DNA from: Streptomyces capitiformicae
Lineage (GTDB): Bacteria > Actinomycetota > Actinomycetes > Streptomycetales > Streptomycetaceae
Direction of reading: 5' to 3'
Assembly (NCBI RefSeq): GCF_002214185.1
Contig: NZ_CP022161.1
Span: forward strand, 8,873,486-8,937,485
DNA: 64,000 nucleotides
Part shown: piece after piece, positions 25,974 to 36,500 of the stretch
How the letters are laid out: every line of letters starts with the position of its first letter
Numbering within the stretch: the stretch's first letter is position 1
The notes under the pieces: generated by a model
What the model was told of the DNA's origin: nothing
Seen by the model: only the letters and a program-made list of their open reading frames with translations
The model's database searches: none
Made by a program: the position numbers and the translations under genes

Positions 25974-26773
25974 CGTTCCGCTCCCTCCGTAGCGGCCTCG
26001 CGCTCGGCGATTCCGCGTCGGCGCAGCACAATGGCCTGTCTCACATAGTCGAGTCCGGTGACGACGGTGAGGACGACCGCCACAGCCATCACCCACCACC
26101 TCAAGGTGGCCAGGGGCCCCTCCAGCATCAGGACGTACATCCCGACGGCGGTGCCCTGGGCGAGGGTCTTCAGCTTGCCGCCGCGGCTCGCCGGGATCAC
26201 TCCGTACCGGATGACGATGAAACGCAGGAGCGTGATCCCGAGTTCCCGTCCGAGGATGACGCCGGTCACCCACCACGGCAGATCACCGAGGGAGGACAGG
26301 CAGATCAGCGCGGCTCCCATGATCGCCTTGTCGGCGATGGGGTCGGCGATCTTCCCGAAGTCGGTGACGAGGTCGTACGTCCGCGCCAGGTGGCCGTCGA
26401 AGATGTCGGTGATCATGGCGACGGCGAAGGCGGCCCAGGCCCAGGCCCGCCAGGCCGGGTCGTACCCGCCGTCCATGAGCATCAGCACGACGAAGCCCGG
26501 GACCAGGACCAGGCGGACCATGGTCAGGATGTTGGCGATGTTCCAGAGGCTGGCCTGGTTGACGGCGGCAGCGCCCAGCTTCCCGCCGCGCACAGGCCAC
26601 GCACCGTCAGGAACGCCGGGAGCACCGGAAGCTCTCGCGACGCTCTGGGCACCCATGGCGCCCTGGGTGCCTTTGGCATCCGTGGCGCTCTTGGCGTTCG
26701 TGGCACTCGTGGCACTCGTGGCGCTCGTGGCGCCGGAGGAGCCGCCCGCCGCGGATGCCGGGACTCCCGTCAT
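25970..26773 (-). CDS. pgsA: Phosphatidylglycerophosphate synthase
   Basis: 267-aa membrane CDP-alcohol phosphatidyltransferase. The signature D-G-x2-A-R-x8-G-x3-D-x3-D is visible as [20 protein letters not shown] followed by IADK (about residues 126-147). Several helices follow, e.g. [19 protein letters not shown]. It makes the precursor of phosphatidylglycerol and cardiolipin. The first ~60 residues are an unusual Ala/Ser/Thr extension built from SAT repeats. It overlaps rimO (ATGA) at its start and cinA at its end. Confidence 0.92.
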   Translation of the reverse strand: MTGVPASAAGGSSGATSATSATSATNAKSATDAKGTQGAMGAQSVARASGAPGVPDGAWPVRGGKLGAAAVNQASLWNIANILTMVRLVLVPGFVVLMLMDGGYDPAWRAWAWAAFAVAMITDIFDGHLARTYDLVTDFGKIADPIADKAIMGAALICLSSLGDLPWWVTGVILGRELGITLLRFIVIRYGVIPASRGGKLKTLAQGTAVGMYVLMLEGPLATLRWWVMAVAVVLTVVTGLDYVRQAIVLRRRGIAEREAATEGAER

Positions 26774-28251
26774 CTGGCCGCCTCCTCAGCACGTGCGAGC
26801 GAACCCGGAAGCACCTCGGCCACCAGGTCGACGCCTTCCGTGCCGATCACCTTCGCCTCGACCACAAGGCCGACGCTCAGTTCCTGGCCGCTCGTGAACA
26901 GCACCTGGCCGTCCGTCTCGGGCGCCTGGTGCGCAGCACGCCCGTACGCGCTCTCGTCCCCCTCGTCGCCGCCGACCGACTCGACCAGCACACGCACGGT
27001 CTGCCCGACGCGCTCCTCGGCACGCTGCGAGACCAGTTCCTCGGCCAGCCGCGAGACGCGTGCGAGCCGTTCGGCGACCACGTCCTCGTCCAGTTTGTTC
27101 TCGTACGTCGCCGCCTCGGTGCCCTCCTCGTCGGAGTACCCGAAGACACCGATGGCGTCCAGTCGCGCGCCGTTCAGGAACCGCTCCAGCTCGGCGAGAT
27201 CGTCCTCGGTCTCGCCGGGGAACCCCACGATGAAGTTGGACCGCACGCCGGCCTCGGGGGCCTTGGAGCGGATGGTGTCGAGCAGTTCCAGGAAGCGGTC
27301 GGTGTCGCCGAAGCGGCGCATGGCGCGCAGCACGGCGGGCGCGGAGTGCTGGAAGGACAGGTCGAAGTAGGGCACGACCTTGGGCGTGGAGGTGAGCACG
27401 TCGATGAGGCCGGGCCGCATCTCGGCGGGCTGCAGATAGCTCACGCGCACCCGTTCGATGCCGTCGACCTCGGCCAGCTCGGGCAGCAGCGACTCCAGCA
27501 GCCGGATGTCGCCCAGGTCCTTGCCGTAGGAGGTGTTGTTCTCGGAGACCAGCATGATCTCCTTGACGCCCTGCTCGGCCAGCCAGCGCGTCTCGTTCAG
27601 CACGTCCGAGGGGCGGCGCGAGATGAAGGAGCCGCGGAAGGAGGGGATGGCGCAGAACGAGCAGCGGCGGTCGCAGCCGGAGGCGAGCTTCACCGAGGCG
27701 ACGGGCGAGCCGTCGAGGCGGCGGCGCAGCGGCGAGCGCGGCCCGGAAGCCGGAGCGAGGCCTTCCGGCAGATCGACGGGGGCGTGCCCCGGAAGCGCGA
27801 CATCGGCTGCGGACTCCTGCCGCTGGGCCGGGCTGATCGGCAGCAGCTTGCGCCGGTCGCGCGGGGTGTGCGAGGCGTGGATGCCGCCGTTCAGGATGGT
27901 CTGGAGGCGGTCGGAGATGTCCGCGTAGTCGTCGAAGCCGAGCACGCCGTCGGCCTCAGGAAGCGCTTCCGCGAGTTCCTTGCCATACCGCTCCGCCATG
28001 CAGCCGACCGCCACGACGGCCTGGGTTCTGCCATGCCCCTTGAGGTCGTTCGCCTCCAGGAGCGCGTCGACGGAGTCCTTCTTGGCGGCTTCCACGAAGC
28101 CACACGTGTTGACGACCGCGACGTCCGCTTCCTCGGCGTCCTCGACGAGCTCCCAGCCGTCCGCCTCCAAGCGGCCTGCGAGCTCCTCCGAGTCCACCTC
28201 GTTACGGGCGCAGCCAAGGGTGACGAGTGCGACGGTACGGCGTTCAGGCAT
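26770..28251 (-). CDS. rimO: Ribosomal protein S12 methylthiotransferase
   Basis: 493-aa radical SAM enzyme that methylthiolates Asp of ribosomal protein S12. ATG 28251 gives [20 protein letters not shown], the normal start of the UPF0004 domain with its first cluster cysteine. The radical SAM cluster motif is CDRRCSFC at about 190-197. [15 protein letters not shown] and the C-terminal TRAM domain are also present. It is first of the coupled rimO-pgsA-cinA group. Confidence 0.95.
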   Translation of the reverse strand: MPERRTVALVTLGCARNEVDSEELAGRLEADGWELVEDAEEADVAVVNTCGFVEAAKKDSVDALLEANDLKGHGRTQAVVAVGCMAERYGKELAEALPEADGVLGFDDYADISDRLQTILNGGIHASHTPRDRRKLLPISPAQRQESAADVALPGHAPVDLPEGLAPASGPRSPLRRRLDGSPVASVKLASGCDRRCSFCAIPSFRGSFISRRPSDVLNETRWLAEQGVKEIMLVSENNTSYGKDLGDIRLLESLLPELAEVDGIERVRVSYLQPAEMRPGLIDVLTSTPKVVPYFDLSFQHSAPAVLRAMRRFGDTDRFLELLDTIRSKAPEAGVRSNFIVGFPGETEDDLAELERFLNGARLDAIGVFGYSDEEGTEAATYENKLDEDVVAERLARVSRLAEELVSQRAEERVGQTVRVLVESVGGDEGDESAYGRAAHQAPETDGQVLFTSGQELSVGLVVEAKVIGTEGVDLVAEVLPGSLARAEEAAR

Positions 28252-28290
28252 GGGCTCAAGACTACTTCGTCCCGCTGACACCCCACGTCT

Positions 28291-28320
28291 ACGGGGTTGG
28301 CCCTTGTTGGCCAACCCCGT
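28291..28320. terminator. Perfect hairpin between the RodZ-like gene and rimO
   Basis: 12-bp perfect stem (ACGGGGTTGGCC at 28291-28302, GGCCAACCCCGT at 28309-28320) and a 6-nt loop without T tract, 40 bp upstream of the rimO start on the same strand. It could terminate the upstream transcript or form a leader hairpin. Confidence 0.5.
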
Positions 28321-28336
28321 ACCGGCGTTTCCCTTT

Positions 28337-28383
28337 GAACCCGAACCTGAACCTGAACCTGACCCTGAACCTGAACCTGAACC
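28337..28383. repeat. Hexanucleotide repeat (about eight copies)
   Basis: GAACCT/GAACCC units in tandem, with one variant GACCCT. It lies between the RodZ-like gene's stop and rimO. The opposite strand reads (AGGTTC)n. Confidence 0.9.
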
Positions 28384-28411
28384 GTCTGACCGTCTGTACG
28401 AACCCGAAGGC

Positions 28412-29275
28412 TCAGCCGACCTCCGGGTCGCCCTTCGTGTACGTCAGGCGTTCGACCTGGCCGGGCTGGAAGTCGTCCTCGATCTTCTTGCCGTTGACGT
28501 AGAGCTGGATGGCTCCGGCATCGCCGAGGACGAGGTCGATCTTGGAACTGTCCTGGAAGGTCTTGGTCTGGCCCTGCTTGAGGAGGCCGTCCCACAGAAG
28601 CTGGCCGTTGTGGTCCTTGGCAGAGATCCAGCTGCGGCCGTCGGCGGCGCTGACCTGGACGGTCACCTTGTCGCGGGGCGCGGCCGCGATGGCACTGTCG
28701 GACGGCTCCGGCTTGGGATCGACGTCGGGCTTGTCGTTCTTCGGGGTGGGCGAGCCGGGCTTGCTGGTGGTCGGCGTGGAGCCCTCGGCGATCTGCGTGG
28801 TGTCGCCGTCCTCGTCGCCGCCGTTGAACGCGGTGAAGCCGACGAAGCCGATCACCGCGACGATCGCGGCGACCATGGCGGCGGTCCAGTTGGGGCTGCG
28901 GCGCTCGGGGCGAATGCGTTCCGCCTCGAACAGCGGGGCCGCCGGCGTCGGCGCGGGGCGCCCGCCGTGGGCCTCGGCGTACTGTTCGAGCAGCGGAGCG
29001 GGATCGATGCGCACCGCGCGCGCGAGGGTGCGGATGTGACCGCGCGCGTAGACGTCGCCGCCGCAGGCGGCGAAGTCGTCCTGTTCGATCGCGTGCACGA
29101 TGGCGATGCGGACCCGGGTGGCGTTGCTGACGTCGTCGACGGTCAGCCCGGCCGCGATGCGTGCCTGTTGAAGGGCACGGCCGATCGAAGGGCGTTCCGC
29201 CGCGCGTTCGTCACGGTTGTCTTCGAACGGACGCTCGTCTTCGGGGAAGTTGCCGTCAGGGGAGTTGCCGATGGA
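28412..29275 (-). CDS. RodZ-like helix-turn-helix membrane protein
   Basis: 287 aa from GTG 29275 ([15 protein letters not shown]), which has AAAGG 8 nt upstream; GTG 29305 is the alternative. Order: acidic disordered stretch, Xre-type HTH ([19 protein letters not shown] ... [14 protein letters not shown]) at about 33-115, one membrane helix ([17 protein letters not shown]), a Thr/Pro linker and an extracellular DUF4115 domain ([18 protein letters not shown]). In rods RodZ anchors MreB. The streptomycete homologue has been called RodZ-like; its role in apical growth or sporulation is inferred. Confidence 0.85.
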   Translation of the reverse strand, partial: SIGNSPDGNFPEDERPFEDNRDERAAERPSIGRALQQARIAAGLTVDDVSNATRVRIAIVHAIEQDDFAACGGDVYARGHIRTLARAVRIDPAPLLEQYAEAHGGRPAPTPAAPLFEAERIRPERRSPNWTAAMVAAIVAVIGFVGFTAFNGGDEDGDTTQIAEGSTPTTSKPGSPTPKNDKPDVDPKPEPSDSAIAAAPRDKVTVQVSAADGRSWISAKDHNGQLLWDGLLKQGQTKTFQDSSKIDLVLGDAGAIQLYVNGKKIEDDFQPGQVERLTYTKGDPEVG

Positions 29276-29320
29276 CACGGGGGCGCCTTTCGAGCGTGTA
29301 GCCACCTGTGCTGGAAGTTC

Positions 29321-29351
29321 AGTCTAGGGGGGGTACGAAAGGGTGGGGCAA
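29321..29351 (-). promoter_or_regulatory. Candidate promoter of the RodZ-like gene
   Basis: On the minus strand, TTGCCC (29351-29346), a 19-nt spacer and TAGACT (29326-29321). The -10 is good and the -35 weak with long spacing. A start near 29314 leaves about 39 nt before GTG 29275, favouring that start. The rest of 29,352-29,615 shows no gene. Confidence 0.4.
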
Positions 29352-29615
29352 CCGGGCGGTGGGACTTTGTACGCCATCAGAATGGCCGGTCATCCTGCTG
29401 GTGGTGATGGTGAGGCAGGGGATTGTCCCCTCCTCCAACTTGACGTACGCCGAAGGGAAACGGTTGCTCACGAATTCCTTACGGGTAAGTCACGTTCGAA
29501 TACCCGGATGCCCTAATCCCATCCGGCGTTCGCCCCGCCATCCCACCCGCGTTCTGCCCGCCGGACAACCGGATTTCACGAGACGCTGCCGCCTCACGCC
29601 CCCGTCGCGCCCCTC

Positions 29616-32351
29616 CTATGCCTCAGTCTCCCCCCGGATCACCGCCAGCACGCCGTCCAGCTCATCAGGTTTCACGAGAACGTCACGCGCCTTGGAGCCC
29701 TCGCTCGGCCCCACGACACCCCTGGACTCCATGAGGTCCATCAGCCGCCCGGCCTTGGCGAAGCCGACGCGCAGCTTGCGCTGGAGCATGGAGGTCGACC
29801 CGAACTGGGTGGAGACGACGAGTTCGGCCGCCTGGCACAGCAGATCGAGGTCGTCGCCGATCTCCTCGTCGATCTCCTTCTTCTGCTTGGTGCCCACGGT
29901 GACGTCGTCCCGGAAGACGGGCGCCATCTGGTCCTTGCAGTGCTGGACGATCGCCGCGACCTCGTCCTCGGTCACGAACGCGCCCTGCATACGGGTCGGT
30001 TTGTTCGCCCCCATCGGCAGGAACAGCCCGTCGCCCTTGCCGATCAGCTTCTCCGCACCGGGCTGGTCGAGGATGACGCGCGAGTCGGCGAGGGACGAGG
30101 TGGCGAACGCGAGCCGCGACGGGACGTTCGCCTTGATCAGACCGGTCACGACGTCGACCGACGGCCGCTGTGTGGCGAGCACCAGGTGGATGCCGGCCGC
30201 ACGCGCGAGCTGGGTGATGCGGACGATCGCGTCCTCGACGTCCCTCGGCGCGACCATCATCAAGTCGGCCAGCTCGTCCACGATGACCAGCAGATACGGG
30301 TACGGCTGGAGCTCACGTTCACTGCCCTCGGGCAGCTTGACCTTGCCGTTCCTTATGGCCTCGTTGAAGTCGTCGATGTGCCGGAAGCCGAACGCCGCCA
30401 GGTCGTCGTAGCGCAGGTCCATCTCGCGCACCACCCACTGCAGTGCCTCGGCGGCCCGCTTGGGGTTGGTGATGATCGGCGTGATCAGGTGCGGGATGCC
30501 CTCATAGGCCGTCAACTCCACGCGCTTGGGGTCGACGAGGACCATGCGCACGTCCTCGGGGGTCGCCCGCACCATGACCGACGTGATCAGGCAGTTGATG
30601 CACGACGATTTACCCGAACCGGTCGCACCTGCGACGAGCACGTGCGGCATCTTCGCCAGGTTGGCCATCACATAGCCGCCCTCGACGTCCTTGCCGAGCG
30701 CGACCAGCATCGGGTGGTCGTCCTCGGCCGCGTCCGCGAGCCGTAGTACGTCGCCGAGGTTGACCATCTCCCGGTCGGTGTTGGGGATCTCGACGCCGAC
30801 GGCCGACTTGCCGGGGATCGGGCTGATGATCCGCACGTCAGGGCTGGCGACGGCGTACGCGATGTTCTTGGTCAGCGCGGTGATCCGCTCGACCTTGACC
30901 GCCGGGCCGAGTTCGACCTCGTAGCGCGTGACCGTCGGGCCGCGGGTGAAGCCGGTGACGGAGGCGTCGACCTTGAACTCGGTGAAGACGTTGGTGAGGG
31001 AGGCGACGATCGCGTCGTTGGCGGCGCTGCGCGTCTTGCCGGGGCCGCCGCGCTCCAGGAGGTCGAGCGAGGGCAGGGAGTAGGTGATGTCGCCGGAGAG
31101 CTGGAGCTGTTCGGCACGCGGCGGCAGGTCGCGGGGCTCGTCGGGGGCCTGTTTGGTGAGGTCCGGCACCAGGGCTTCCTGCCTGGCCCCCTTGGGCGGC
31201 TTGGCGGCCGTCGGTTCCTGCTTCGGCGGCTTCGTGCGCGCGGCCGGGACGGGCGTGGTCTCCTCGCGGTCCCCCACACTCACCCCCTGGGTGAGGTCGG
31301 CGACCACCGGCGAGGGCGGCATCCCGTGCAGCACGGCCCCGTCGAGCGCCGCGGCGGCCGCCGCGGCGACATCCACGGCGTCCATCGGCCGGTCCGGATC
31401 GGGCTGCCGTACGGCAGAGCGCCGGGGACGGCGCTTGGAGAGCGCCTCCTGCTCGGCACCGTCGGGGTCGAACTGCTGAGGGGCGGATCCGCGCCTGCGG
31501 GGGCGCGCCGGAAGCGACTCACGCCACTGTTCGTCGTAGCGCGCGTCGTCCTCGCTGTACTCCTCGTCGTTCTGGTCGTCCGCGACGATGCCGAGCTTTC
31601 GCCCGAGCAGCCGCAGCCGCTGCGGAATCGCGTTCACCGGGGTCGCGGTGACGACGAGCAGCCCGAAGACCGTGAGCAGGACGAGCATCGCCACGGCGAG
31701 GGCCTCACCCATGGTGTACGTCAGCGGGGTGGCCGTGCCCCAGCCGATGAGCCCGCCGGCGTCCCTTATCGCCTGCATGCCCTCGGTGCGCGCGGGCGAG
31801 CCACAGGCGATGTGCACCTGGCCGAGCACACCGATGACGAGCGCGGACAGACCGATGACGATACGTCCGTTGGCGTCGGGCTTCTCGGGATGCCGGATGA
31901 ACCGTACGGCGATGACCGCGAGCAGGATCGGCACGAGCAGATCGAGCCGGCCGAAGGCGCCGGTCACGAGCATCTCGACCAGATCGCCGACTGGTCCGCG
32001 CAGATTGGACCAGGTTCCGGCGGCGACGATCAGGGCGAACGCGAGCAGCAGCAGGGCGATGCCGTCCTTGCGGTGCGCCGGGTCGAGATTCTTCGCGCCC
32101 TGCCCTATACCGCGGAAGACGGCGCCGACGGCGTGCGCGGCACCGAGCCAGATGGCGCGTACGAGCTTGTACACGCCCCCGGTGGGATTGGGCGCCGGCT
32201 TCGGAGGGGCCGTCTTCTTCGCCGCCGCCTTCTTGGCGGGTGCCTTCTTGGCGGCGGCTTTCTTCGCGGGGGCCTTCTTCGCCGGAGCCTTCGTCGGAGC
32301 GGCCGCCTTCTTCGCGGGCGGCTTCTTCGCTGCGGACTGACGTGAGGCCAT
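29616..32351 (-). CDS. ftsK: FtsK/SpoIIIE DNA translocase
   Basis: 911 aa from ATG 32351. The N-terminus is a Lys/Ala/Pro repeat region (APAKKAPAKKAAAKKAPAKK), followed by four membrane helices, a variable linker and the motor. Walker A is VAGATGSGKSSCINCL at about 573-588 and Walker B is VIVDELADLMMVA at about 690. The C-terminal gamma winged helix (STSMLQRKLRVGFAKAGRL) recognises polar sequences. FtsK clears chromosome ends during sporulation septation. It is flanked by the RodZ-like gene and osaB, as in S. coelicolor. Confidence 0.96.
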   Translation of the reverse strand: MASRQSAAKKPPAKKAAAPTKAPAKKAPAKKAAAKKAPAKKAAAKKTAPPKPAPNPTGGVYKLVRAIWLGAAHAVGAVFRGIGQGAKNLDPAHRKDGIALLLLAFALIVAAGTWSNLRGPVGDLVEMLVTGAFGRLDLLVPILLAVIAVRFIRHPEKPDANGRIVIGLSALVIGVLGQVHIACGSPARTEGMQAIRDAGGLIGWGTATPLTYTMGEALAVAMLVLLTVFGLLVVTATPVNAIPQRLRLLGRKLGIVADDQNDEEYSEDDARYDEQWRESLPARPRRRGSAPQQFDPDGAEQEALSKRRPRRSAVRQPDPDRPMDAVDVAAAAAAALDGAVLHGMPPSPVVADLTQGVSVGDREETTPVPAARTKPPKQEPTAAKPPKGARQEALVPDLTKQAPDEPRDLPPRAEQLQLSGDITYSLPSLDLLERGGPGKTRSAANDAIVASLTNVFTEFKVDASVTGFTRGPTVTRYEVELGPAVKVERITALTKNIAYAVASPDVRIISPIPGKSAVGVEIPNTDREMVNLGDVLRLADAAEDDHPMLVALGKDVEGGYVMANLAKMPHVLVAGATGSGKSSCINCLITSVMVRATPEDVRMVLVDPKRVELTAYEGIPHLITPIITNPKRAAEALQWVVREMDLRYDDLAAFGFRHIDDFNEAIRNGKVKLPEGSERELQPYPYLLVIVDELADLMMVAPRDVEDAIVRITQLARAAGIHLVLATQRPSVDVVTGLIKANVPSRLAFATSSLADSRVILDQPGAEKLIGKGDGLFLPMGANKPTRMQGAFVTEDEVAAIVQHCKDQMAPVFRDDVTVGTKQKKEIDEEIGDDLDLLCQAAELVVSTQFGSTSMLQRKLRVGFAKAGRLMDLMESRGVVGPSEGSKARDVLVKPDELDGVLAVIRGETEA

Positions 32352-32545
32352 GTGTGTGAGGTTACCGGTGGAGGCCACAGCGGACACGTGTGCCTACTGC
32401 TTCACCCATTCGTGTCGCATGCCCGAAGTCCCAAAGCTGACGAGCTCTACGGCCTTCAACTCCGATGCCGACCGACCACAACTCGGCGTGGGGCCCGATC
32501 ACTTCGGTGACCTGGCCCCCCTCAGTCCTACGGGTCGGCCCGCGC

Positions 32546-33229
32546 TCAGTTCTGCAACGGCACCGAAGCAGGTCCGCCCGTGCCCGGTTCCAGCGCGTCC
32601 AGCGCCCTTCGCAGGCCGGTGAGTTTGCGTTCGAGATGGGCTGCCGTCGCCACCGCGGCGGCGTCCGCGGAGTCGTCGTCGAGTTGCTTGGAGAGCGCCT
32701 CGGCCTGTTCCTCGACGGCCGCGAGCCGCGCGGAGAGCTCGGCGAGGATACCGCCGGAGGGCTCCTTGGAACCGCCCGCCGCGCCCTTGCCGCCACCCTC
32801 CAACTGGAGCCGCAGCAGCGCCGCCTGCTCCCTGAGCTGGCAGTTCTTCATGTACAGCTCGACGAAAACGGAGACCTTCGCGCGCAGCACCCATGGGTCG
32901 AAGGGCTTGGAGATGTAGTCGACCGCACCCGCCGCGTACCCACGGAACGTGTGATGCGGCCCGTGGTTGATGGCGGTGAGGAAAATGATCGGGATGTCAC
33001 GTGTCCGTTCGCGCCGCTTAATGTGCGCGGCCGTCTCGAATCCGTCCATGCCCGGCATCTGGACGTCCAGCAGAATGACCGCGAAGTCGTCCGTCAACAG
33101 CGCTTTGAGCGCTTCCTCCCCGGACGATGCCCGCACCAGCGTCTGATCGAGCGCGGAGAGGATGGCCTCCAGCGCCAACAGATTCTCCGGCCGGTCATCG
33201 ACCAGGAGGATCTTGGCCTTCTGCACCAT
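32546..33229 (-). CDS. osaB: OsaB, response regulator for osmoadaptation
   Basis: 227 aa from ATG 33229 with a strong GGAGG site. The receiver domain starts MVQKAKILLVDDRPENLLAL, with the acceptor Asp in VILLDVQMPGMDGF and the Lys in DYISKPFDP. Instead of a DNA-binding domain the C-terminal ~90 residues are predicted coiled coil (ILAELSARLAAVEEQAEALS). Gene order osaB-osaA with osaC divergent is as described for SCO5749-5748-5747, where osaB mutants cannot erect aerial hyphae on high osmolyte. Output must be by protein contact. Confidence 0.9.
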   Translation of the reverse strand: MVQKAKILLVDDRPENLLALEAILSALDQTLVRASSGEEALKALLTDDFAVILLDVQMPGMDGFETAAHIKRRERTRDIPIIFLTAINHGPHHTFRGYAAGAVDYISKPFDPWVLRAKVSVFVELYMKNCQLREQAALLRLQLEGGGKGAAGGSKEPSGGILAELSARLAAVEEQAEALSKQLDDDSADAAAVATAAHLERKLTGLRRALDALEPGTGGPASVPLQN

Positions 33230-33526
33230 GGCCCGCCCTCCTCGCCCCGGCTTGGGGCCTCCCCTGTCCGCAGGACTAGAGGTGGCACAACTGGGAGCCA
33301 CCCCCGGGGACGACTCCCTTGCGCCGCCCGTCCTTGTGCCGGTCATCGTAGCCGCACCCCGCCCGTCGCCACACCCTGTCACCATGATGTCACTGTGCTC
33401 GTAGCAGAAACGCAGCAGGGGACCAGAAGGTTCCCCGAATCCCGCACTTCTACACGGCCCCGGCCACACTCAGTCAGCAACTCGGCGTCCACCGCTCCGG
33501 GTTGTGACCACCTGCCATCCCTCGCG

Positions 33527-36500
33527 TCACTCACTCCGCATCCATTGCTCCATGACCGACAGCAGATGATCCGGATCGACCGGCTTCGTCACATAGTCGG
33601 AGGCGCCCGAGTCGATCGCCTTCTCCCGGTCGCCCTTCATCGCCTTGGCCGTCAACGCGATGATCGGAAGTCCCGCGAACTGGGGCATCCGACGGATCGC
33701 CGTGGTCGTCGCGTAACCGTCCATCTCGGGCATCATGATGTCCATCAGCACGACCGTCACGTCGTCGTGCTGTTCCAGCACCTCGATGCCCTCGCGGCCG
33801 TTCTCCGCGTACAGCACGGACAGGCCGTGCTGCTCCAGGACGCTGGTGAGCGCGAAGACGTTACGGATGTCGTCGTCGACGATGAGCACCTTCTCGCCCT
33901 CGAACCGGACGGTTGGACGCGTCTGCTGCCCCGTCTCCTGGGCGTCCTGCTGCGCCCAGTGCTCCTGACTCTGGCCGCCCTGCCCCGGCAGCGCGGACGG
34001 TGCGGCGGCGGCCGACACGGCCCTGCGGCGCCGCCTGAAGAGCGCGGCGGCCCCGTTCTGGGTCTCGCGGTACGACTTCACCTCGGCCGGCGTCTCGGCG
34101 GGCTCGGTCAGCTCGTTCTCGGAGGCCAGCAGCTCCCCGGCCTCCAGGGCGGCGGGCGCGGTCTGCGCGTAACCCTGCGGGGGCAGTTCACTCGGGTGCA
34201 GCGGCAAATACAGGGTGAAGGTGGAACCGCGGCGCGGCTCGCTCTGGGCGTGGATCTCGCCGCCCAGCAGGCGGGCGATCTCCCTTGAGATGGACAACCC
34301 CAGACCCGTACCGCCGTACTTGCGGCTCGTGGTGCCGTCCGCCTGCTTGAACGCCTCGAAGATCACCCGCATCTTGCTGGCCGCGATACCGATCCCGGTG
34401 TCCGTCACCGAGAACGCAATCATGTCGGCGTCCGGGTCGTTCAGCGAGCCCGCCTCCAGCAGCTGCTCCCGGATGGCCACCGGCACATCCGCCCCGGCCG
34501 GCCTGATGACCAGCTCGACGGCGCCGGAGTCGGTGAACTTCACCGCGTTGGACAGCAGGTTCCGCAGCACCTGCAACAGGCGCTGCTCGTCCGTGTGCAG
34601 CGTGGCGGGCAGCTCCGGCGACACGCGTACGGAGAAGTCGAGGCCCTTCTCCGCGGTCAGCGGCCGGAAGGTGGCCTCCACATAGTCGACGAGCTGGACG
34701 AGCGCGATCCGGGTCGGCGAGACGTCCATCTTGCCCGCCTCGACCTTCGACAGGTCCAGGATGTCGTTGATCAGCTGGAGCAGGTCGGAACCGGCCCCGT
34801 GGATCGTCTCGGCGAACTCGACCTGCTTGGGCGTCAGGTTCGACTCGGCGTTGTCGGCGAGCAGCTTGGCGAGGATCAGCAGGGAGTTGAGCGGAGTACG
34901 CAGTTCGTGCGACATGTTCGCGAGGAACTCGCTCTTGTACCGCATGGAGACGGCGAGTTGCTCGGCGCGCTCCTCCAGGACCTGCCGCGCCTCCTCGATC
35001 TCGGTGTTCTTGACCTCGATGTCGCGGTTCTGCCGGGCCAACAGCTCGGCCTTCTCGCCCAGTTCGGTGTTGGACGCCTCCAGGGCCTTCTGCCGGACCT
35101 CCAGTTCGTCCGAGCGCTCACGCAGCTGCTCGGTCAGCTCCTGCGACTGCTTGAGCAGCACCTCGGTCTTGGTGTTGACGGAGATGGTGTTGACGCTCGT
35201 CGCGATCATCTCGGCGATCTGGTTCAGGAAGTCCTTCTGGATCTGCGTGAACGAGTTGAACGACGCCAGCTCGATGACGCCCAGCACCTTCCCCTCGAAG
35301 AGCACCGGCAACACGATGACCTGTGCCGGGGGCGCCTCCCCGAGCCCGGAGGAGATCTTCAGATAGCCGCTCGGCGCGTTCTCCACCAGGATCGTGCGCT
35401 TCTCCTTCGCGGCCGTACCGACCAGCGCCTCCCCCGGCCGGAACGACGTCGGCATGGAGCCCATCGAGTACCCGTACGAGCCGAGCATGCGCAGCTCGTA
35501 CTGGTCCTCGCTGTTCGGAGCCAGATCCTGACCGTCGACCAGCGGCATCGCCAGGAAGAACGCGCCGTGCTGGGCGGATACCACCGGCGTCAGCTCGCTC
35601 ATGATCAGCGAGGCGACGTCGTCGAGGTCCCGGCGGCCCTGCATCAGCGCGGAGATACGGGCGAGGTTGCCCTTCAGCCAGTCCTGCTCCTGGTTGGCGA
35701 TCGTGGTGTCGCGCAGGTTGGCGATCATCTTGTTGATGTAGTCCTGCAACTCCTTGATCTCGCCGGACGCGTCGACGTCGATCTTGAGGTTCAGGTCGCC
35801 CCGCGTCACCGCGGTGGCCACGCGCGCGATGGCGCGCACCTGCCGGGTCAGGTTCCCGGCCATCTCGTTCACCGACTCGGTGAGGTCGCGCCAGGTGCCG
35901 TCGACGTCACGTACACGGGCCAGACCGCCCAACTGCCCCTCGGTACCCACCTCGCGGGCCACGCGGGTGACCTCCTCGGCGAACGACGACAGTTGGTCGA
36001 CCATCGTGTTGATGGTGGTCTTGAGCTCCAGGATCTCGCCGCGCGCGTCGATGTCGATCTTCTTGGTCAGGTCGCCCTTGGCGATGGCGGTCGTGACCAT
36101 CGCGATGTTGCGGACCTGTCCGGTGAGATTGGACGCCATCGAGTTCACGGACTCGGTGAGGTCCTTCCACGTGCCGGCCACACCCGGGACGTGCGCCTGA
36201 CCGCCGAGGATGCCGTCGGTGCCCACCTCACGGGCCACCTTGGTGACCTGGTCGGCGAACGAACTCAGCGTCTTCACCATGCTGTTGAAGGTGTCGGCGA
36301 GCTGGGCGACCTCGCCGCGCGCCTCGATCGTCACCGTACGGGTGAGGTCACCGTTGGCGACGGCCGCCGCGACCTGGGAGATGTTCCGCACCTGCATGGT
36401 CAGGTTCTTGGCCATCAGGTTCACATTGCCGCTGAGGTCCTTCCAGATGCCGGTGACGCCCGGCACGTGCGCCTGGCCGCCGAGGATGCCCTCGGTGCCC

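Noticed and set aside
28337..28383. Telomere-like hexamer array
   Set aside because: Streptomyces chromosome ends are palindromic and protein-capped, not hexamer repeats, and the flanks are core housekeeping genes.
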